DNA of 64,000 nt from Heloderma charlesbogerti (Eukaryota; Chordata; Lepidosauria; Squamata; Helodermatidae), in NCBI GenBank assembly GCA_026122225.1, contig JANEZZ010002668.1, positions 186,001 through 250,000 of the forward strand, in the 5' to 3' direction. The notes under the pieces are model-generated. The model saw only the letters and a list, made by a program, of their open reading frames with translations. It was not told the origin of the DNA and made no database searches. A program made the translations under genes and the position numbers. Shown piece after piece: positions 44,163-55,260 of this stretch. Every line of letters starts with the position of its first letter. Position 1 is the first letter of the stretch.

Positions 44163-45681
44163 TTGCCATGTGAAGGCCTCCTACAAGCAGATGCTCTTTC
44201 TCATAAGCTGGACCTCCAGCCAGGGGGTGAGGGAAATTCCCCCCCTCTGATTCTTCCCCCCCACCCCCGAGCCTGGCGGCAGCTGCGGTGCTTCACTCTT
44301 GGGAGGAACTCCTTCACTCAGGATGCTTTTGTCCGCACAAAAGTGGAGGAATTGGGGCTAGCCTCTGCCCCCCCCCACTCTAACCCCTTCTCTTTGTGAG
44401 GTGGCCTGCTTTACCATTCCGGCTGGGTCTATGTGCCTTCTAGACCCCTCCGCGAGAGGGTCCTCCATCAGTGCCACGACTCTCCCACTGCTGGGCATTT
44501 TGGCTTCGCCAAGACCCTGCATGGAGTGACACAGGATTTTTGGTGGCCTCGTGTGTGTTGGGACGTCAAGACCTATGTTGCCTCCTGCCCAACCTGCCAG
44601 TGGGCGAAGGCCCCCTCAGGCAAGCCCACAGGCTTGCTTCACCCCCTGCCTACCCCTTCAGGACCTTGGAAACTGTTCTCCCTTGACTTCATCACTGACT
44701 TGCCTTGCTCACACGGTAAGACCACCATTCTGGTGGTGGTGGATTTGTTTTCTAAGATGGCCCATTTCATCCCCTGCTCTGGGTTGCCCACAGCCAGGGA
44801 GACGGCAGAGCTGTTTTTGGCGCATGTTTTCCGGCTCCACGGATGGCCCGAGGGTCTCATTTCGAGGCCCAATTCACTGCCCATTTATGGAGGGAGTTAC
44901 TTGGGTTTCTCCATGTGACGCTCCATCATTCCTCCGCTCACCATCCACAGACGGACGGTCAGACCGAGCACACCAATGCAACTCTGGAGCAATATTTGTG
45001 CTGTTATGTCAATTACCAGCAGGATGACTGGTTTTCTTGCTGCCTCTCGCAGAATTTGCTTATAACAATGCCTGCCATGCTTCCACCCGCCAAACTCCAT
45101 TTTTTGCCAATTTTGGTTACCATCCCAAGGCTTTCCCGTCCACCTTAGCTCCCTCTTCGGTGCCGGCGGCCCATGACATTTTAGAGGAGTTGAGAGTGGT
45201 ATACCACCTCTTACGGGATTCCCTCGAGCAAGCCAAGACAGCCTACAAGGCCTTTGCGGACCGGCAATGCGAGCCGGGTCTGTCTCTGCAACTGGGGGAC
45301 TGGGTTTGGTTGTCCACCCAATACCTCCCCTCTCACTCGCCCGCAAGGAAGCCCGCGCCTCGCCGCACGGGGCCTTTCCAGATTACGGCCCAGATTAACC
45401 CTGTTGCTTTTCTCCTGGCTCTCCCCCACTCCATGAAGATCCATCCTGTTTTTCTTCGGTCCTTGCTCTCCCCCCTGGTTTCTGGAGACCCTCATCGCTC
45501 GGTCGGCTCCCCCGCCCCTGCCACCAGTGCTGTGGAGGGGGAGGAGGAGTTTGAGATCATGGTGATTCTGGATTCCTGCCTTTCTTTTGGCCGCCTGCAA
45601 TATCTGGTGGACTGGAAGGGGTACGGCCAGATGAGCAGTCCTGGGAACCCGCGGAAAATGTGCATGCTCCATTGCTGCTGA
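44163..45681 (+). pseudogene. Gypsy integrase and chromodomain, broken
   Basis: The frame 44433-44918 has the zinc-binding HHCC region (HQCHDSPTAGHF, CPTCQ) and the first catalytic aspartate in SLDFITDLP. A frameshift near 44865 moves the second half of the core to frame 44843-45148 ([19 protein letters not shown] holds the glutamate). A further shift leads to frame 45037-45681. Its end has a chromodomain-like block (LQYLVDWKGYG, about 45597-45630) before another frameshift and a stop at 45679-45681. In this group the chromodomain guides integration to chromatin. This copy cannot make the enzyme. Confidence 0.85.
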
Positions 45682-45761
45682 GGCGCTTCCACCAGCTGTA
45701 CCCCCACAAACCCGGGGCCCCAGGGGAGGGGCACCAGGAGGCCTCATGGGAGCAGGGATGA

Positions 45762-46317
45762 TGTCAGGGTGGAAACTGAGCTGATAGAACCCCAGAGCAG
45801 TTCTGATTCTGAGGAGGAACAGCAATCCATGGGAGAGGAGCGCACTCATCTCTCACAGGTACAGCAGCTGGCAGAGATTCCTCCTGCTGGCATTCCTGAG
45901 ATAGATATTGACCCTGGCAGCGAGAGAGTGCTGGAGGGGGGCTTGCTGGATGCTCGATGCCGACGCCGGGAGCGACGACAGTTGGAGGGCGCAGAAAGGA
46001 GGCATAGCGCTCATTTGGCGCGCAAGCAATGGTCACGTCCCAAGGACCCAAGGGAAAGAGGGAGGATCTCTTCCTAGGCCGTAAGTTCAGGGTCTTCCCG
46101 TGATTCTCCTTCGAACGGGGACCAACTGCCTAACCTGGAGCATAAGCTACTCTGCTTTCTTTTCCCCAGTGCTGTTCCTTGCTTAGTTGCTGGTGATTAG
46201 CATCTGAAAGAGTCATTAAGTTGTAAAAGGATTAAAGCCTTGAAAAGAATCCTTTTGTCTGCGTCTTGAGTTAGCCATTGGAGTAGACTGAAAGAGGCCG
46301 CTAGGGTGCTCCTGACA
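45762..46317 (+). repeat. Gypsy 3' LTR (empty site for copy F)
   Basis: A 556-bp LTR, TGTCAGG...CCTGACA. It is intact at the position where copy F sits in the 5' LTR (gtcccaaggacccaagg near 46038), giving the pre-insertion sequence. Confidence 0.93.
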
Positions 46318-46832
46318 AGGTCAGCCACAATGCTGTGCTGAAGACACGTTGGACCCCAGGCAGCCTGAAAGGAGCCTGGTCAGCTGCTTCTGTGAAAAGG
46401 ATGAGGTCACCTACTGAGAGAGCACTGAGAAGGCCTAAAAATTAAATTTGGATTCTATTCCAGTTTAGACAGTGGCTTAGGCTGGATCTACACTTACCAC
46501 CTTTTTTCACTTCCAATGAGCTTTCACCGCCCGCCTTTCACACTACGCAGTACCCGCCTCGAATTGGAACCGGAATTTCCCACTTCCGTGCTCCTGCTTT
46601 CAATACCCTAATATCCTGGTATTTCCCCTTAATGTGCTCTGATTTTCCGCTTTCGCCACCGTATCCAGTCGTAGTCCCCTCCCCTACCTGTCCATATACG
46701 ATGGTGTTTGTATTTCCCTCCTGTCCAATCACAGCTCTCAACAGCCCCATATCTTCTTCCAGCTACTGATCACATAGCTTCCTCAGCACTCAATGTTTCC
46801 TCAGCAACAAGCAAAGGGCTGGATGTGCGTGC

Positions 46833-46901
46833 GCTTGTCTGATCTCGGAAGCTAAGCAGGGTCAGCCTCGATCAGTAGTTGGATGGGTGACCGCCTGGGA
46901 A
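46833..46901 (+). pseudogene. 5S rRNA-like segment, forward
   Basis: About 69 bp match the middle to 3' half of vertebrate 5S rRNA: gtctgatctcggaagctaag with cagggtc, then ttggatgggtgaccgcctgg. These cover the A-box (aagctaagcaggg) and C-box (ttggatgggtgaccgcctgg) of the internal pol III promoter. The 5' third of the rRNA and the 3' terminus are absent, so it is not a functional rRNA gene. Confidence 0.85.
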
Positions 46902-47072
46902 GCTTCGAAGATCATGCCTGAATTAGAAAAAAGACATCACGGAGAAGCCTCGATTCTGTGAGGATAATGCCTGAATTAAAAAAACACACATCCGGAGCGG
47001 GGGATAGGAGGGGGTAAAACTTAGTCTCATTTGAAGGGATACAACAACCTCCTGCTCAGTGCAGGAAGCCTG

Positions 47073-47142
47073 ATTCCCAGGCGGTCGCCCATCCAACTAC
47101 TGACCGGGGCCGACCCCGCTTAGTATCCGAGATCAGACAAGC
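47073..47142 (-). pseudogene. 5S rRNA-like segment, reverse
   Basis: The complement of a second 5S-like segment (attcccaggcggtcgcccat, ccgcttagtatccgagatca). It covers the same part of the rRNA as the forward copy at 46833-46901, with a few differences (tactaagcgggg in place of gctaagcaggg). The two could pair as the stem of a roughly 310-bp hairpin. Confidence 0.85.
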
Positions 47143-47326
47143 GCGTGCAGGAAAACAGCAGGAAAACGGCACAGCGCTCAAGTGTAAACTGAGCTCGCGC
47201 ATTCGATGAAGCACTGCAACGGGGAAAATGAGTGAGTGTGAATAATCACGTTTTAATGCGAGAGCGTTTAACCCGACAGGACACTGAATTCATTGCGATG
47301 GTGGGCGCAATGTAGATCGGCCCTTA

Positions 47327-48055
47327 CTCTGTGGCTGTTGCTCAATCTCACTAGTACAGAGAACCTTACAGAAGCCTATTAGTGCATAATGGTTTCTGTC
47401 ATATTCATTCATACAAAACTCCCTATTCTATTAATCTAAACCTATGGACCATAGTACTGAGACACAGACCCTCTCCACAGTTTGGGCCTCCTCTCCACGC
47501 ATATAAAAATGCACAGACTGGGTGGCACCAACCATCCAACTACCCGCACAGTGACCCACATTTCTGCAACCTGAGTCCATAGGCATGCTCATATGTGTGC
47601 AAAGGACTTTGGAACAAATGCAGCTAGTTATTTCTTCTCCCACAGGAAACTGCAGGGAACGATTTTGAGTGAGAAAAGCAGAAGCTTCCAGGAATGTTTC
47701 TTAAATCAAGTGTGAAGAAATATAGTCAGTCTTTTTGAATGGAGACCCTGACTGTGTTGGGTAGCAGTCCAGGTTTCTTCCTGTGTTCATTTCCAGAGTC
47801 AGGGCTGCTTCATATTTTGCTTTTTTTGTACTCTGGAACCTGTGCTTGAGTGAAAAATATACATAAGGAGCATAATGTATTACTTCTGCACAATATAATA
47901 TGTCCAGTTAGGGGACCCGTCCATATCAGCCAATACTCACATATTTTGTTGTTTAAAAACTAAAATTCATACCTATGGAAATAAAAGGAAGCTGCCTTAT
48001 ACTAATAGTATCAGCTGCCTTTAATATAAGGTACCTTATACCTTATATTAAATAT
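47327..48055. other. No gene; short inverted repeat
   Basis: Mostly unassigned. At about 48019-48052 tttaatataaggtacc pairs with ggtataaggtaccttat-type sequence to form an AT-rich hairpin at the edge of the SINE pair. Confidence 0.4.
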
Positions 48056-48059
48056 AATA

Positions 48060-48225
48060 TAAGGAAGCTGCCTTATACCAAGTCATACTTGCTCAGCAAC
48101 TGGCAGCAGCTCTACAGGGTTTCAGGAAGGAGTCTTCCCCAGCCCTACGTAGAGATGCCAAATATTGAATCTGGCCGTTTTCCTATGCAGAGCATGTACT
48201 CTGCCCCTGAGCTCTGGCCCTTCCC
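48060..48225 (-). mobile_element. tRNA-derived SINE, tandem copy 1
   Basis: The plus strand starts aaggaagctgccttatacc and ends near gagctctggccc, the reverse of a tRNA-like head. It is diverged from copy 2 directly downstream. Confidence 0.7.
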
Positions 48226-48227
48226 CA

Positions 48228-48415
48228 ACAAGAAGCTGCCTCAGACCAAGTCAGACCATTGGTCCATCTAGCTCAGTATTGTAAACACTGAGTGGCAGCG
48301 GCTCTCCATGGCTTCAGGCAGAGTTTTCTCCCAGCCCTACGTGGAGACGCCAGGGATGGAACCTGAGACCTTCTGCATGCAAAGCAAGTGCTGCACGGCT
48401 GAGCTATGGCCCTTC
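48228..48415 (-). mobile_element. tRNA-derived SINE, tandem copy 2
   Basis: On the minus strand the head reads gggccatagctcagccgtgc (A-box region) and ggttccatccctgg (B-box), a tRNA-like pair. The body ends accaatggtctgacttgg then aagcttctt-type sequence. Related copies lie at 31615 and 62902, all in the same orientation. The B-box and anticodon-arm region (ctttgcatgcagaagg) point to a tRNA origin, but this is not a tRNA gene. Confidence 0.75.
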
Positions 48416-50217
48416 TTCAAACGCCTCTTGTTAATCAATGTTGCTGTTCACCTGTAAGTCATACTCAGGAGTCAGTTTAAGGACAAAAAGCTTCAGAGAG
48501 GCAAGACAGAAAGAAGCGTACTCCAGGACATTGCAGGCCACTGCCACATTGCATTCAGGAAGCAGGGACTGGCGTGCAAAAGGGCAGAAAAGCGTGCCAG
48601 AGAATTGAGGTGTAGCATTATCCTTTAATATTCCCAGGTCACTGCTTTGCAAAGGAGTGCAGTGCCATAAGGCCTCCTCAGGACTGGCCTCCTGGACAAA
48701 AGCCCCATCAGTCTGATGCAAGGGCTGGGTCTGTTCTCCGCTTAAACATTGCACCTCCGTTTTCAAGCCACCTGCCTTTGTGCCAGGCCTTTTTTTGGCA
48801 TTTCATTCAGAAAGCATCTTGAACTAGATTGCCAAGAATCACAGTACCACTGTCATCACTTTAAAAAACTTAAAGAATGGAAAGATAAGTACTTGCCATG
48901 AGTTGTTGAAGGATAGCATCAAAGTGCAAAATTCATGCCAGGAACATCTAAATGATCAACAGAGAAGCTATAGCATCAGTCCACGGCTGAAGGAAGATCA
49001 CTGACAAATTAAAAGACCACAACTTCAGTCTTTTTTTTTTTAAAGCTAAAAGTTAGAAAAGTCACCAAGAGAGGAGGAATTATCATAGTTTTAATACATA
49101 TTCTACTGAGGAAGAGAGCACTTTGGTGGCCCACCAATACCATGTTACAGGCTTTAAAAAGCCATTGATTATAATTAAAATAACATCATAAACTCCTGTT
49201 AAGAATGCTTCCAGGCAGGCTCATTTTCAAATTTATCTTCATTGTGATCATTTGCAAAAAAAGAAAGAAAATAATAATAAAAGGATAAAAAGGATAAAAA
49301 TTGTGGCTCAATGAACTTCCTTCCTACTCAAATTACTACAAAGGTTGATTGTGTATACTTAATCCAATGCCTAGGCAGAGATTTATGAAGACTTGCATAC
49401 AGATCGTCCAAGGATTTAATTTTCCAGGAGGTGTGAAAATGGATTTATTCATAACCCAGTTCTGTAAGGAAACCAAAGTGTCATTTTTCAAGAGTGGCTA
49501 TTAGCTTGTGAAAAATGGGGGTGGATGCAGGGACTATCACAACATAATATTCATTTGCTGTTTCGAGGCATGTGTTAAGTGGGAAATCCAACTTTTTGAT
49601 ATTCATTTCGGGTTTCAGACCAGGAAACCGACACATTACTTTGATAACTTCAAAGATGAAGTAGTGGGAAGAGCAGCTTTCTAAAACTGGCACCAACTGA
49701 GGTTTTTTGTTTTTTAAAAACTTTTTAAACACCCTGCATGGCGGGGGAGGAGGGGAGGGAATATTGGGAAAGAAGCAGGTGAGAGGAAGGTTTATGCCCC
49801 CCCTCCCTGTGCACAGCAGTCCCAATCCAGATCATGTTCCCCATGTATACTTGTGAGTATATAAAAAGTAGAAGGGCAGCTGCATGCTATGTATTTAACG
49901 TTTGGGTCCCAAAATGTGGGAAAGGTTTTCCACGGGAGGAAGTTACCTTCAAGAGCAAGGATTCATTGGATACTGAAAGAAGGAATGTCCCTACTGTTTC
50001 TAAACAAGCTCGAAGTATACATTTTGAGAACTACATGCATAATGCTTTTTTCCTTAATGTGAATAGGTTTAGGAAGAAGATAAATCAAGTGTGCTATTAA
50101 TTTATAATAGCACCTAGATGGAATTGCTGATCATGAAGGGAAGGATTAAGCCATGCTCTGAAGGTTTTTAGGTCCCTGGGTTTTGTCTAGGCCAGGGTAT
50201 TTAATTCTCCTTTAATG
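48416..50217. other. No gene seen
   Basis: Unassigned sequence. Frames 48431-48766 (-), 49481-49825 (-) and 49834-50100 (+) have no recognisable domain. Confidence 0.35.
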
Positions 50218-50699
50218 TAGGGATGGCGGAGAATTTCTCCCCGAAACTTCGGGGGGCCAAGCGCCAATGTGTTCGGCCCCCCGAACAAGTTTCGGGGAGA
50301 AATCCTCCGCCCCCCCGCCCCCCCCCGGGACGGGACTTACCTTCCCTGAATGTCCCTCCCGGCGGCGGGTCCAGCTGGCGGTTCGTTGGGTGTTCGAGCG
50401 GGGCGGGAGCGGCAGCCGGTCTTTCGACCGGCTGCCGCCGCCATTGCAATAAAAGAAAAAAACACACAACGTCCCCTGATAGGCTACGTGACGATTCACG
50501 TAGCCTATCACGGCTAGATTTGCAAAGTCAGCCGTGATAGGCTACGTGAATCGTCACATAGCCTATCACGGGTGACTTTAAAAAAAAAAAAAAGAAGTGT
50601 GTACGGATAATGGCGGCCCCCATAGGGAGCCGCCATTCCCGTTCCTTATTTGGTTGCTGTAGTCTACGTAAATGTTTACGTAGACTACGGTGAAAATAA
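50218..50699 (+). mobile_element. Palindromic hAT MITE, copy G, truncated
   Basis: The left end is intact (TAGGGATGGCGGAGAATTTC) and the sequence follows copy F closely through the inverted repeat, the minus-strand donor-like motif (acttacctt at 50336-50344), two GATAGGCTACGTGA-type hairpins, an A run, and the GTAGTCTACGTAAA hairpin. It stops at tgaaaataa (50691-50699), which corresponds to 40529 in copy F, about 12 bp before F's palindrome centre. The right half, end 2 and the target duplication are missing. Confidence 0.85.
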
Positions 50700-51240
50700 A
50701 ATAAATTCGGTAGATAACAGCCACTCCCCCTCCCTGATCCCCAGCCCTCGGCTGCTGTGCATACGAAAATCCAGCTGGACACATGGCTGCAAGGGTTGGA
50801 GCAGCAGCCTCAGCCAGCCAGGTCTCCGTAATACATGCCAGGTCTGCACCCTCATCCAGGATCATGTCATGGATGAGGGAGGTTTTCTGAGTAACAGACC
50901 TGGCATTGCAGAGCAGCAAACGAAGGCCAGAAGATGGGGTCATGCCTCCCCCAGCCATCCTTTGGCTCTGGACAGGCCCGGAGCAGGGGACAGATACTAC
51001 ACATCTCTCCCTTGTTCCCCTTACCTGGCACGGCCTGCCCCTAGCGCTCCGCCAGTGCCTGCCGCCCAGCCTCGGTATCTTCTGGCCCCCAACACTCCCC
51101 CCACTGCCTCCATCAGGTGGACACATGCCCCCTCGCTCCCGCCTATCAGGCAGGCTACCCACCCCTAAAAACACAACAAAATCCCCCCAACAAAATAAAA
51201 CAAACAAAACAATTAAAAACAATTATAGTTTTCTTTTCTG
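50700..51240 (-). mobile_element. L2 LINE 5' part with endonuclease start
   Basis: The minus-strand frame 50578-51222 encodes a leader, then the apurinic-endonuclease N-terminus of an L2 polyprotein: LLLCNARSVTQKTSLIHDMI, then EGADLACITETWL and GGGVAVIYR. No stop occurs over about 170 codons. The frame then runs into copy G, where the L2 is lost. LINEs normally lose their 5' end, so losing the 3' end points to a deletion, not to truncated reverse transcription. Confidence 0.8.
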
Positions 51241-52449
51241 ATAGGGTCCATGGCACTTGGGGGGGGAGGGGGTTTAAACCTTTCACCACCCATTTTTTCC
51301 TGAAATCACACACACACACACACACACAGGAGAAGGGGTTTAAAAGAAGAACTACATTGACTACATTGTGTTAGGTACAGTAAAGGATTTTCATGGACTC
51401 TTTCTGGTTGCGTTAGCATCGTGCTGAATTCCAGTCCATTCTCCAGATATTCTGTAGCCTTTGTGTAAGACCAGCTTGTGCCATTAGATCAGGATTCATC
51501 ACTCTGATCCCCTCCTTGCACCTGGGGAAGGAGATCCTGGCCGGTATGGATTCATTGGCAGGCTCTTCTTTCATTCTCTTCCTTTTCCAAGATAGATGTA
51601 ACCTGGATGGTATATCATAGAAAACAAATCTTGCACTAAAACATTTTATGGCAGTTTACATGCTGCCCTGGTGCTTCACGAGTACAGCAGTCTGAAATAA
51701 ACTTCCTTTTGTTTATTGTCACCAGGTGCATAAAATGTACAACAGTTAGTTAAAAGAAATATGGGAAAATGCATAACCTGATTTTGCCGACTTTCAGCTT
51801 TTGTTACACTACTCAAATGCCTTTCCAATTACAAATATGCTGCACACATTGACGTGGTTATGCAATGGATCAGTTTTCTGCACACGTGTTCCACCTTCAG
51901 CTTCTTTGGAGCTGATCCAGCTGTTGTCTAAAATAAATTAGACTCAACTTTGAAACCAGGAATGGCAGAATCTTGGCTTTGGCAGAGCTTGCTTTTGCCA
52001 GTTAAACTAGCAACACATCGCAGGTCTTGTAACAACTTTGTGTCATGTATGAAAGGTTTTTAATCAAAGGGAGGATTTAAAGCTCTTCCTATAGAACAGC
52101 TTTAAATTCACTGGGAGGCTGCATCTCCTACCTTACTGACTAAAGCAGTAATCAATTAACGTATTTTTTTAAATTGCCAAAAATTTAAAAAATTAAATTT
52201 AAAAATTAGCATGGTGGCGTTTCCAAACATAATCAGTTAGAGCAGGGAAACTTAATGATCAAGGAGAGGGGTGTCAATTAATCCATTGGTCCCATGATGA
52301 TGAAAAGCTTCCAGAGGACAATTTGTTTCTATGGATAATGTTTCTTCCACTCCCCCCACCCCACCCTTCCCTCTGTCTCTCTCACACACAAACAAATCTA
52401 CTTAAACCCCTGGAAAAGGCAAATGACAATTGTTACATTTGGAGTACCA
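51241..52449. other. No gene seen
   Basis: Holds an (AC)n tract at 51307-51328. Otherwise unassigned. It probably lies just downstream of the CNTN1 3' UTR. Confidence 0.35.
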
Positions 52450-54923
52450 GTAATACATTTATTTAATTATAATTTATTTTTCAACCATAAAACGGACAGA
52501 GCATGGTCCAGTTCTACTCAATAGGAAAGAAAATAATAAAAAGTAACTTTAAAAAAAATCCAAAAATCACCAGTATCAAATAATACTAATATCAATATTG
52601 TCTGAAATACAAAGAAACAACCAATGTGTCTATCTATATAAACTTTAATTAAGAACCTTGCATTGTAAAGCAGATGATACAGTATATAGTTAGTTGTGCT
52701 GACAACTGTTGGGAACTGAATGTCCCAGTAAAATCTGTACAATTGTGTGGAACAATGTAAATCTGGGATTAGGTAATTAGTATGAGTGATAACATCTAGC
52801 TCATCTGTTAAGATTAAATTAAATAAGTGTGCTTTGGCCTTCCAAATTCTCCTCATGCAAAAACAACCTGGTTTTGTTCCTCATACCATGTGTTAGAAAA
52901 TTAAAAGGCAATCATGCATTTTGGCAAAAAAAGTTGTGTTTGTAGGTTATATAAAAATAAGTCATACTGCATAAAACCTGAACAAATGAAAGTATATCAC
53001 AGAAGGCTTCCAAGGTATTAGTTCCTTATGCATGAAGACATCTTAGTTTCTTTAAAATAATTACATAATTTATGAAAGTCAGTAGTGCTTGTGTAGCTTT
53101 TAACATTCTTCTATAGGGAAATTATCATTTTAATCTACTTTTTTAAAAAAAGTTTCAACTTGTAACAAAGAGTCAAAATGAAAGTAAAACAGTATTGTTG
53201 ATATTGTTCATGAATACAAGTCTGAACTTTTAGAATGTAAATATATAGTACAAAAATCATACAAATTAACGAAGGGGTGTAAAGTATTGACAGGTTTGTT
53301 CTTGCTTCATGTAGATAGTATTATTATGGGCATCTACAGTATCAGCCCTAAAAAGTTAAATTCTATCTCTAAAGCAGCTAGCAAGACTGTGCTAATAAAA
53401 TATGATCCAAAGCTTATAATTCTTGAAGCATCAGACATTGCACTATTACTTGAGCCAGCTGATTCAATATCACATGGGGTGAGTTCTTCCCCCAACAGTC
53501 ACACCAAATTCCCAGCACACTATGGATTCCAGTAGAAATGGGTATTTCTTTTTAATAACTTTAAAGCACAGAAACAGTCAGAACAAAGACATTCTGTATC
53601 TCCTATGAGTATTCCAGTTTTGAAAAGATAACCAACACTTAAAGAAGACAGAATGGTTGAGATCCACCTGAATTTTAATAACATCTATCTCTTGGGATCA
53701 TTAAATAGGGAAAATCATGTTAGAATTTCACAACTCTTATTTACAGCTCCAGGAAGTAGAACAATATTAATTTATTGGAAAATGCAAATCATTCTCCTAA
53801 TGGTTAGCCTTCACTAAAGTAAGGCAATATGTGCATCACAAAAAAATAAATCTCAGGATTTGCTACGTGCTACTTTGTCTTTTTACTCCATATCCCATTC
53901 GTTATTAATGTGGGAGATTCGAGCTTTAAATATCACTTTAAATACTCTATCCATTTTAATATTGATCCTATCATGGAATCATTTTTCGAATTTCCATCAT
54001 GCCATTATATTGGCTAGTAAAAAACAAGCTGCTTATAATGTTGAAATTTAAATCTGGTAATTTATGACAGAAGTGGAATTACTCATATGTGGCAATAAGT
54101 AAATTTGCTTATATAGCTATTAATATCACTAAAAGCAAAATAAATCTCTCTGTGACAGAAAATTCACACTTGGCTTGGCTAGCTTTATTTCTAAAACAAC
54201 ATGTTGAGTTAAAGTATCATCTTAAAATTAAGGTGCTGGAAAATCCTTTACTGTTAATACTCATATAACAGTTACAAATACATCTGAAATGAGATCCATT
54301 GCTACTGAACTTGGATTCCAGTGTTCTCAATCCACATTTAGCCACTTCAAAAAGAAAAGATGTAAAAAAAAAGAATTCAATGTTTTTGCTTTGACTGTAT
54401 CTCTAAAAACCTGAAAAGTCATAAATGACAGGGGCCATTCAAAAATATGCAGTGCACGAAACAGATAGGATAGTACGGACAGACGTAGTTACTCCTACAT
54501 ATACCACATACAATCAACATTTCAATCTCTATTATGTTTTCACAATTTGTTATTAAAGTTTAAGCACCTATGTGTGGTGATTTTACTTTTCCTGTACAGC
54601 CTATGTTATTGGATTTTAACACTGTAACCTGCCCCATTGGACCGAACCATGCAACTGTTGTGGATCAGCACAAGTGTTTTATAAGGCATAATTGGAACAA
54701 GTTAAAAATCATTCCTCAAACTTCCAAAAGTTGAGTTGCTTGATGAAGGAGTTCCTGGATGCCTCAATCTTTGAAGTCCATAGTTAAGTCGGGAGGATAA
54801 TTTGCTTGAAAGGGAAATTTATTTGGCTTAGGATGGTGCCACAGGAATCAAAAAAGAACTCAAATCTTCTCAGGGTGGAAGGTCCTTTGCACTAAGTTGA
54901 GGATATGTTAAATCCAGCTACAT
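52450..54923 (-). other. CNTN1: Probable CNTN1 3' UTR
   Basis: About 2.5 kb of AT-rich sequence directly downstream of the CNTN1 stop contains none of the repeats that crowd the rest of the window. Minus-strand AATAAA signals (plus tttatt) occur at 54818-54823, 54184-54189, 53771-53776, 52473-52478 and 52458-52463. The two at 52458-52478 are plausible distal polyadenylation signals. The true end cannot be set without transcripts. Confidence 0.5.
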
Positions 54924-55003
54924 TCAGAATTCCAAGTAGAGAAGGATGCCAATGGCAGGAAGCAATAACCCAAGACAACTAGGTGATACACCAGCAGCAA
55001 GTC
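54924..55003 (-). CDS. CNTN1: Contactin-1, last coding exon (GPI-anchor tail)
   Basis: This exon encodes the C-terminal peptide of contactin-1, a neuronal cell-adhesion protein of the immunoglobulin superfamily held on the outer membrane by a GPI anchor. The acceptor on the minus strand is tgtttgatttccag, directly upstream of position 55003. The exon completes the split glycine codon left by the exon at 61613-61769 and runs 26 more codons to TGA (plus tca at 54924-54926). The residues are a small-residue stretch (about GLAAGVSPS, the likely anchor attachment region) followed by a hydrophobic tail ending GILLYLEF, which I recognise as the vertebrate contactin-1 C-terminus. Phase and reading frame agree exactly across the junction. 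Confidence 0.9.
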
Positions 55004-55180
55004 CTGGAAATCAAACAGATGGTGCTTTTTAAAAATTAAGTGACAGTAATTATATTAAACATTGGCTGAGACCAGAGATAAAACAAACTTGCTTCTAATG
55101 ATTTTCCTCAAACCTTTTTTGTAATTTTTGATATTTGCCAAATATTTTCTGAAGCAATCCAGGTCCCTGATCCAAATTAG
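55004..55180. other. CNTN1: Last intron of CNTN1, 3' end
   Basis: The intron runs from 61612 down to 55004 on the minus strand. Its acceptor side is AT-rich and free of recognisable repeats. The rest of the intron holds the mobile elements listed below. Confidence 0.6.
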
Positions 55181-55260
55181 GGGTGTGCATCTGTTTTGTA
55201 ACAAATGAAAAACTGAAATGAAAAGGGCACATTTGTTTCATTCTTTTACTATTAAAGAAA
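55181..55260 (+). mobile_element. Isolated hAT end (TAGGGGTGTGCATC)
   Basis: taggggtgtgcatctgttttg looks like one terminus of the TAGGGRTG group, followed by an internal foldback (acaaatgaaaaactg...catttgtttcattc). No matching right end or target duplication was found. The boundary is approximate. Confidence 0.4.

Larger units (their letters stand above)
39754..46317 (+). mobile_element. Full-length Gypsy (chromovirus-type) LTR retrotransposon
   Basis: Both LTRs and a perfect 5-bp target duplication AGGTC (39749-39753, 46318-46322) bound the element. Gag, protease, reverse transcriptase, RNase H, integrase and a C-terminal chromodomain region appear in that order, which is the chromodomain-bearing Gypsy layout. 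Every coding part is broken by frameshifts or stops. The 5' LTR is enlarged by the insertion of palindromic copy F. A purine-rich tract (gggagcagggatga, ending at 45761) precedes the 3' LTR. By eye the two LTRs differ at about 9% of positions, so the copy is old. Confidence 0.92.
46480..47323. mobile_element. PIF/Harbinger-like MITE carrying 5S rRNA-like segments
   Basis: An 844-bp non-autonomous element with TTA on both sides (46477-46479, 47324-47326), the 3-bp target typical of PIF/Harbinger. Ends are imperfectly inverted: GGCTGGATCTACACT at the left and, read inward from the right, GGGCCGATCTACATT. No transposase is encoded. Two 5S rRNA-like segments lie inside in opposite orientation, near each other around the element middle. 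The superfamily call rests on target length and end sequence only. Confidence 0.7.

Noticed and set aside
46833..46901. A functional 5S rRNA gene
   Set aside because: Only the middle to 3' half is present, both rRNA ends are missing, and it lies within a mobile element with an inverted twin.
48345..48415. A tRNA gene on the minus strand
   Set aside because: The A- and B-box-like motifs belong to a SINE head. No complete cloverleaf is evident, and several diverged copies share the same downstream SINE body.
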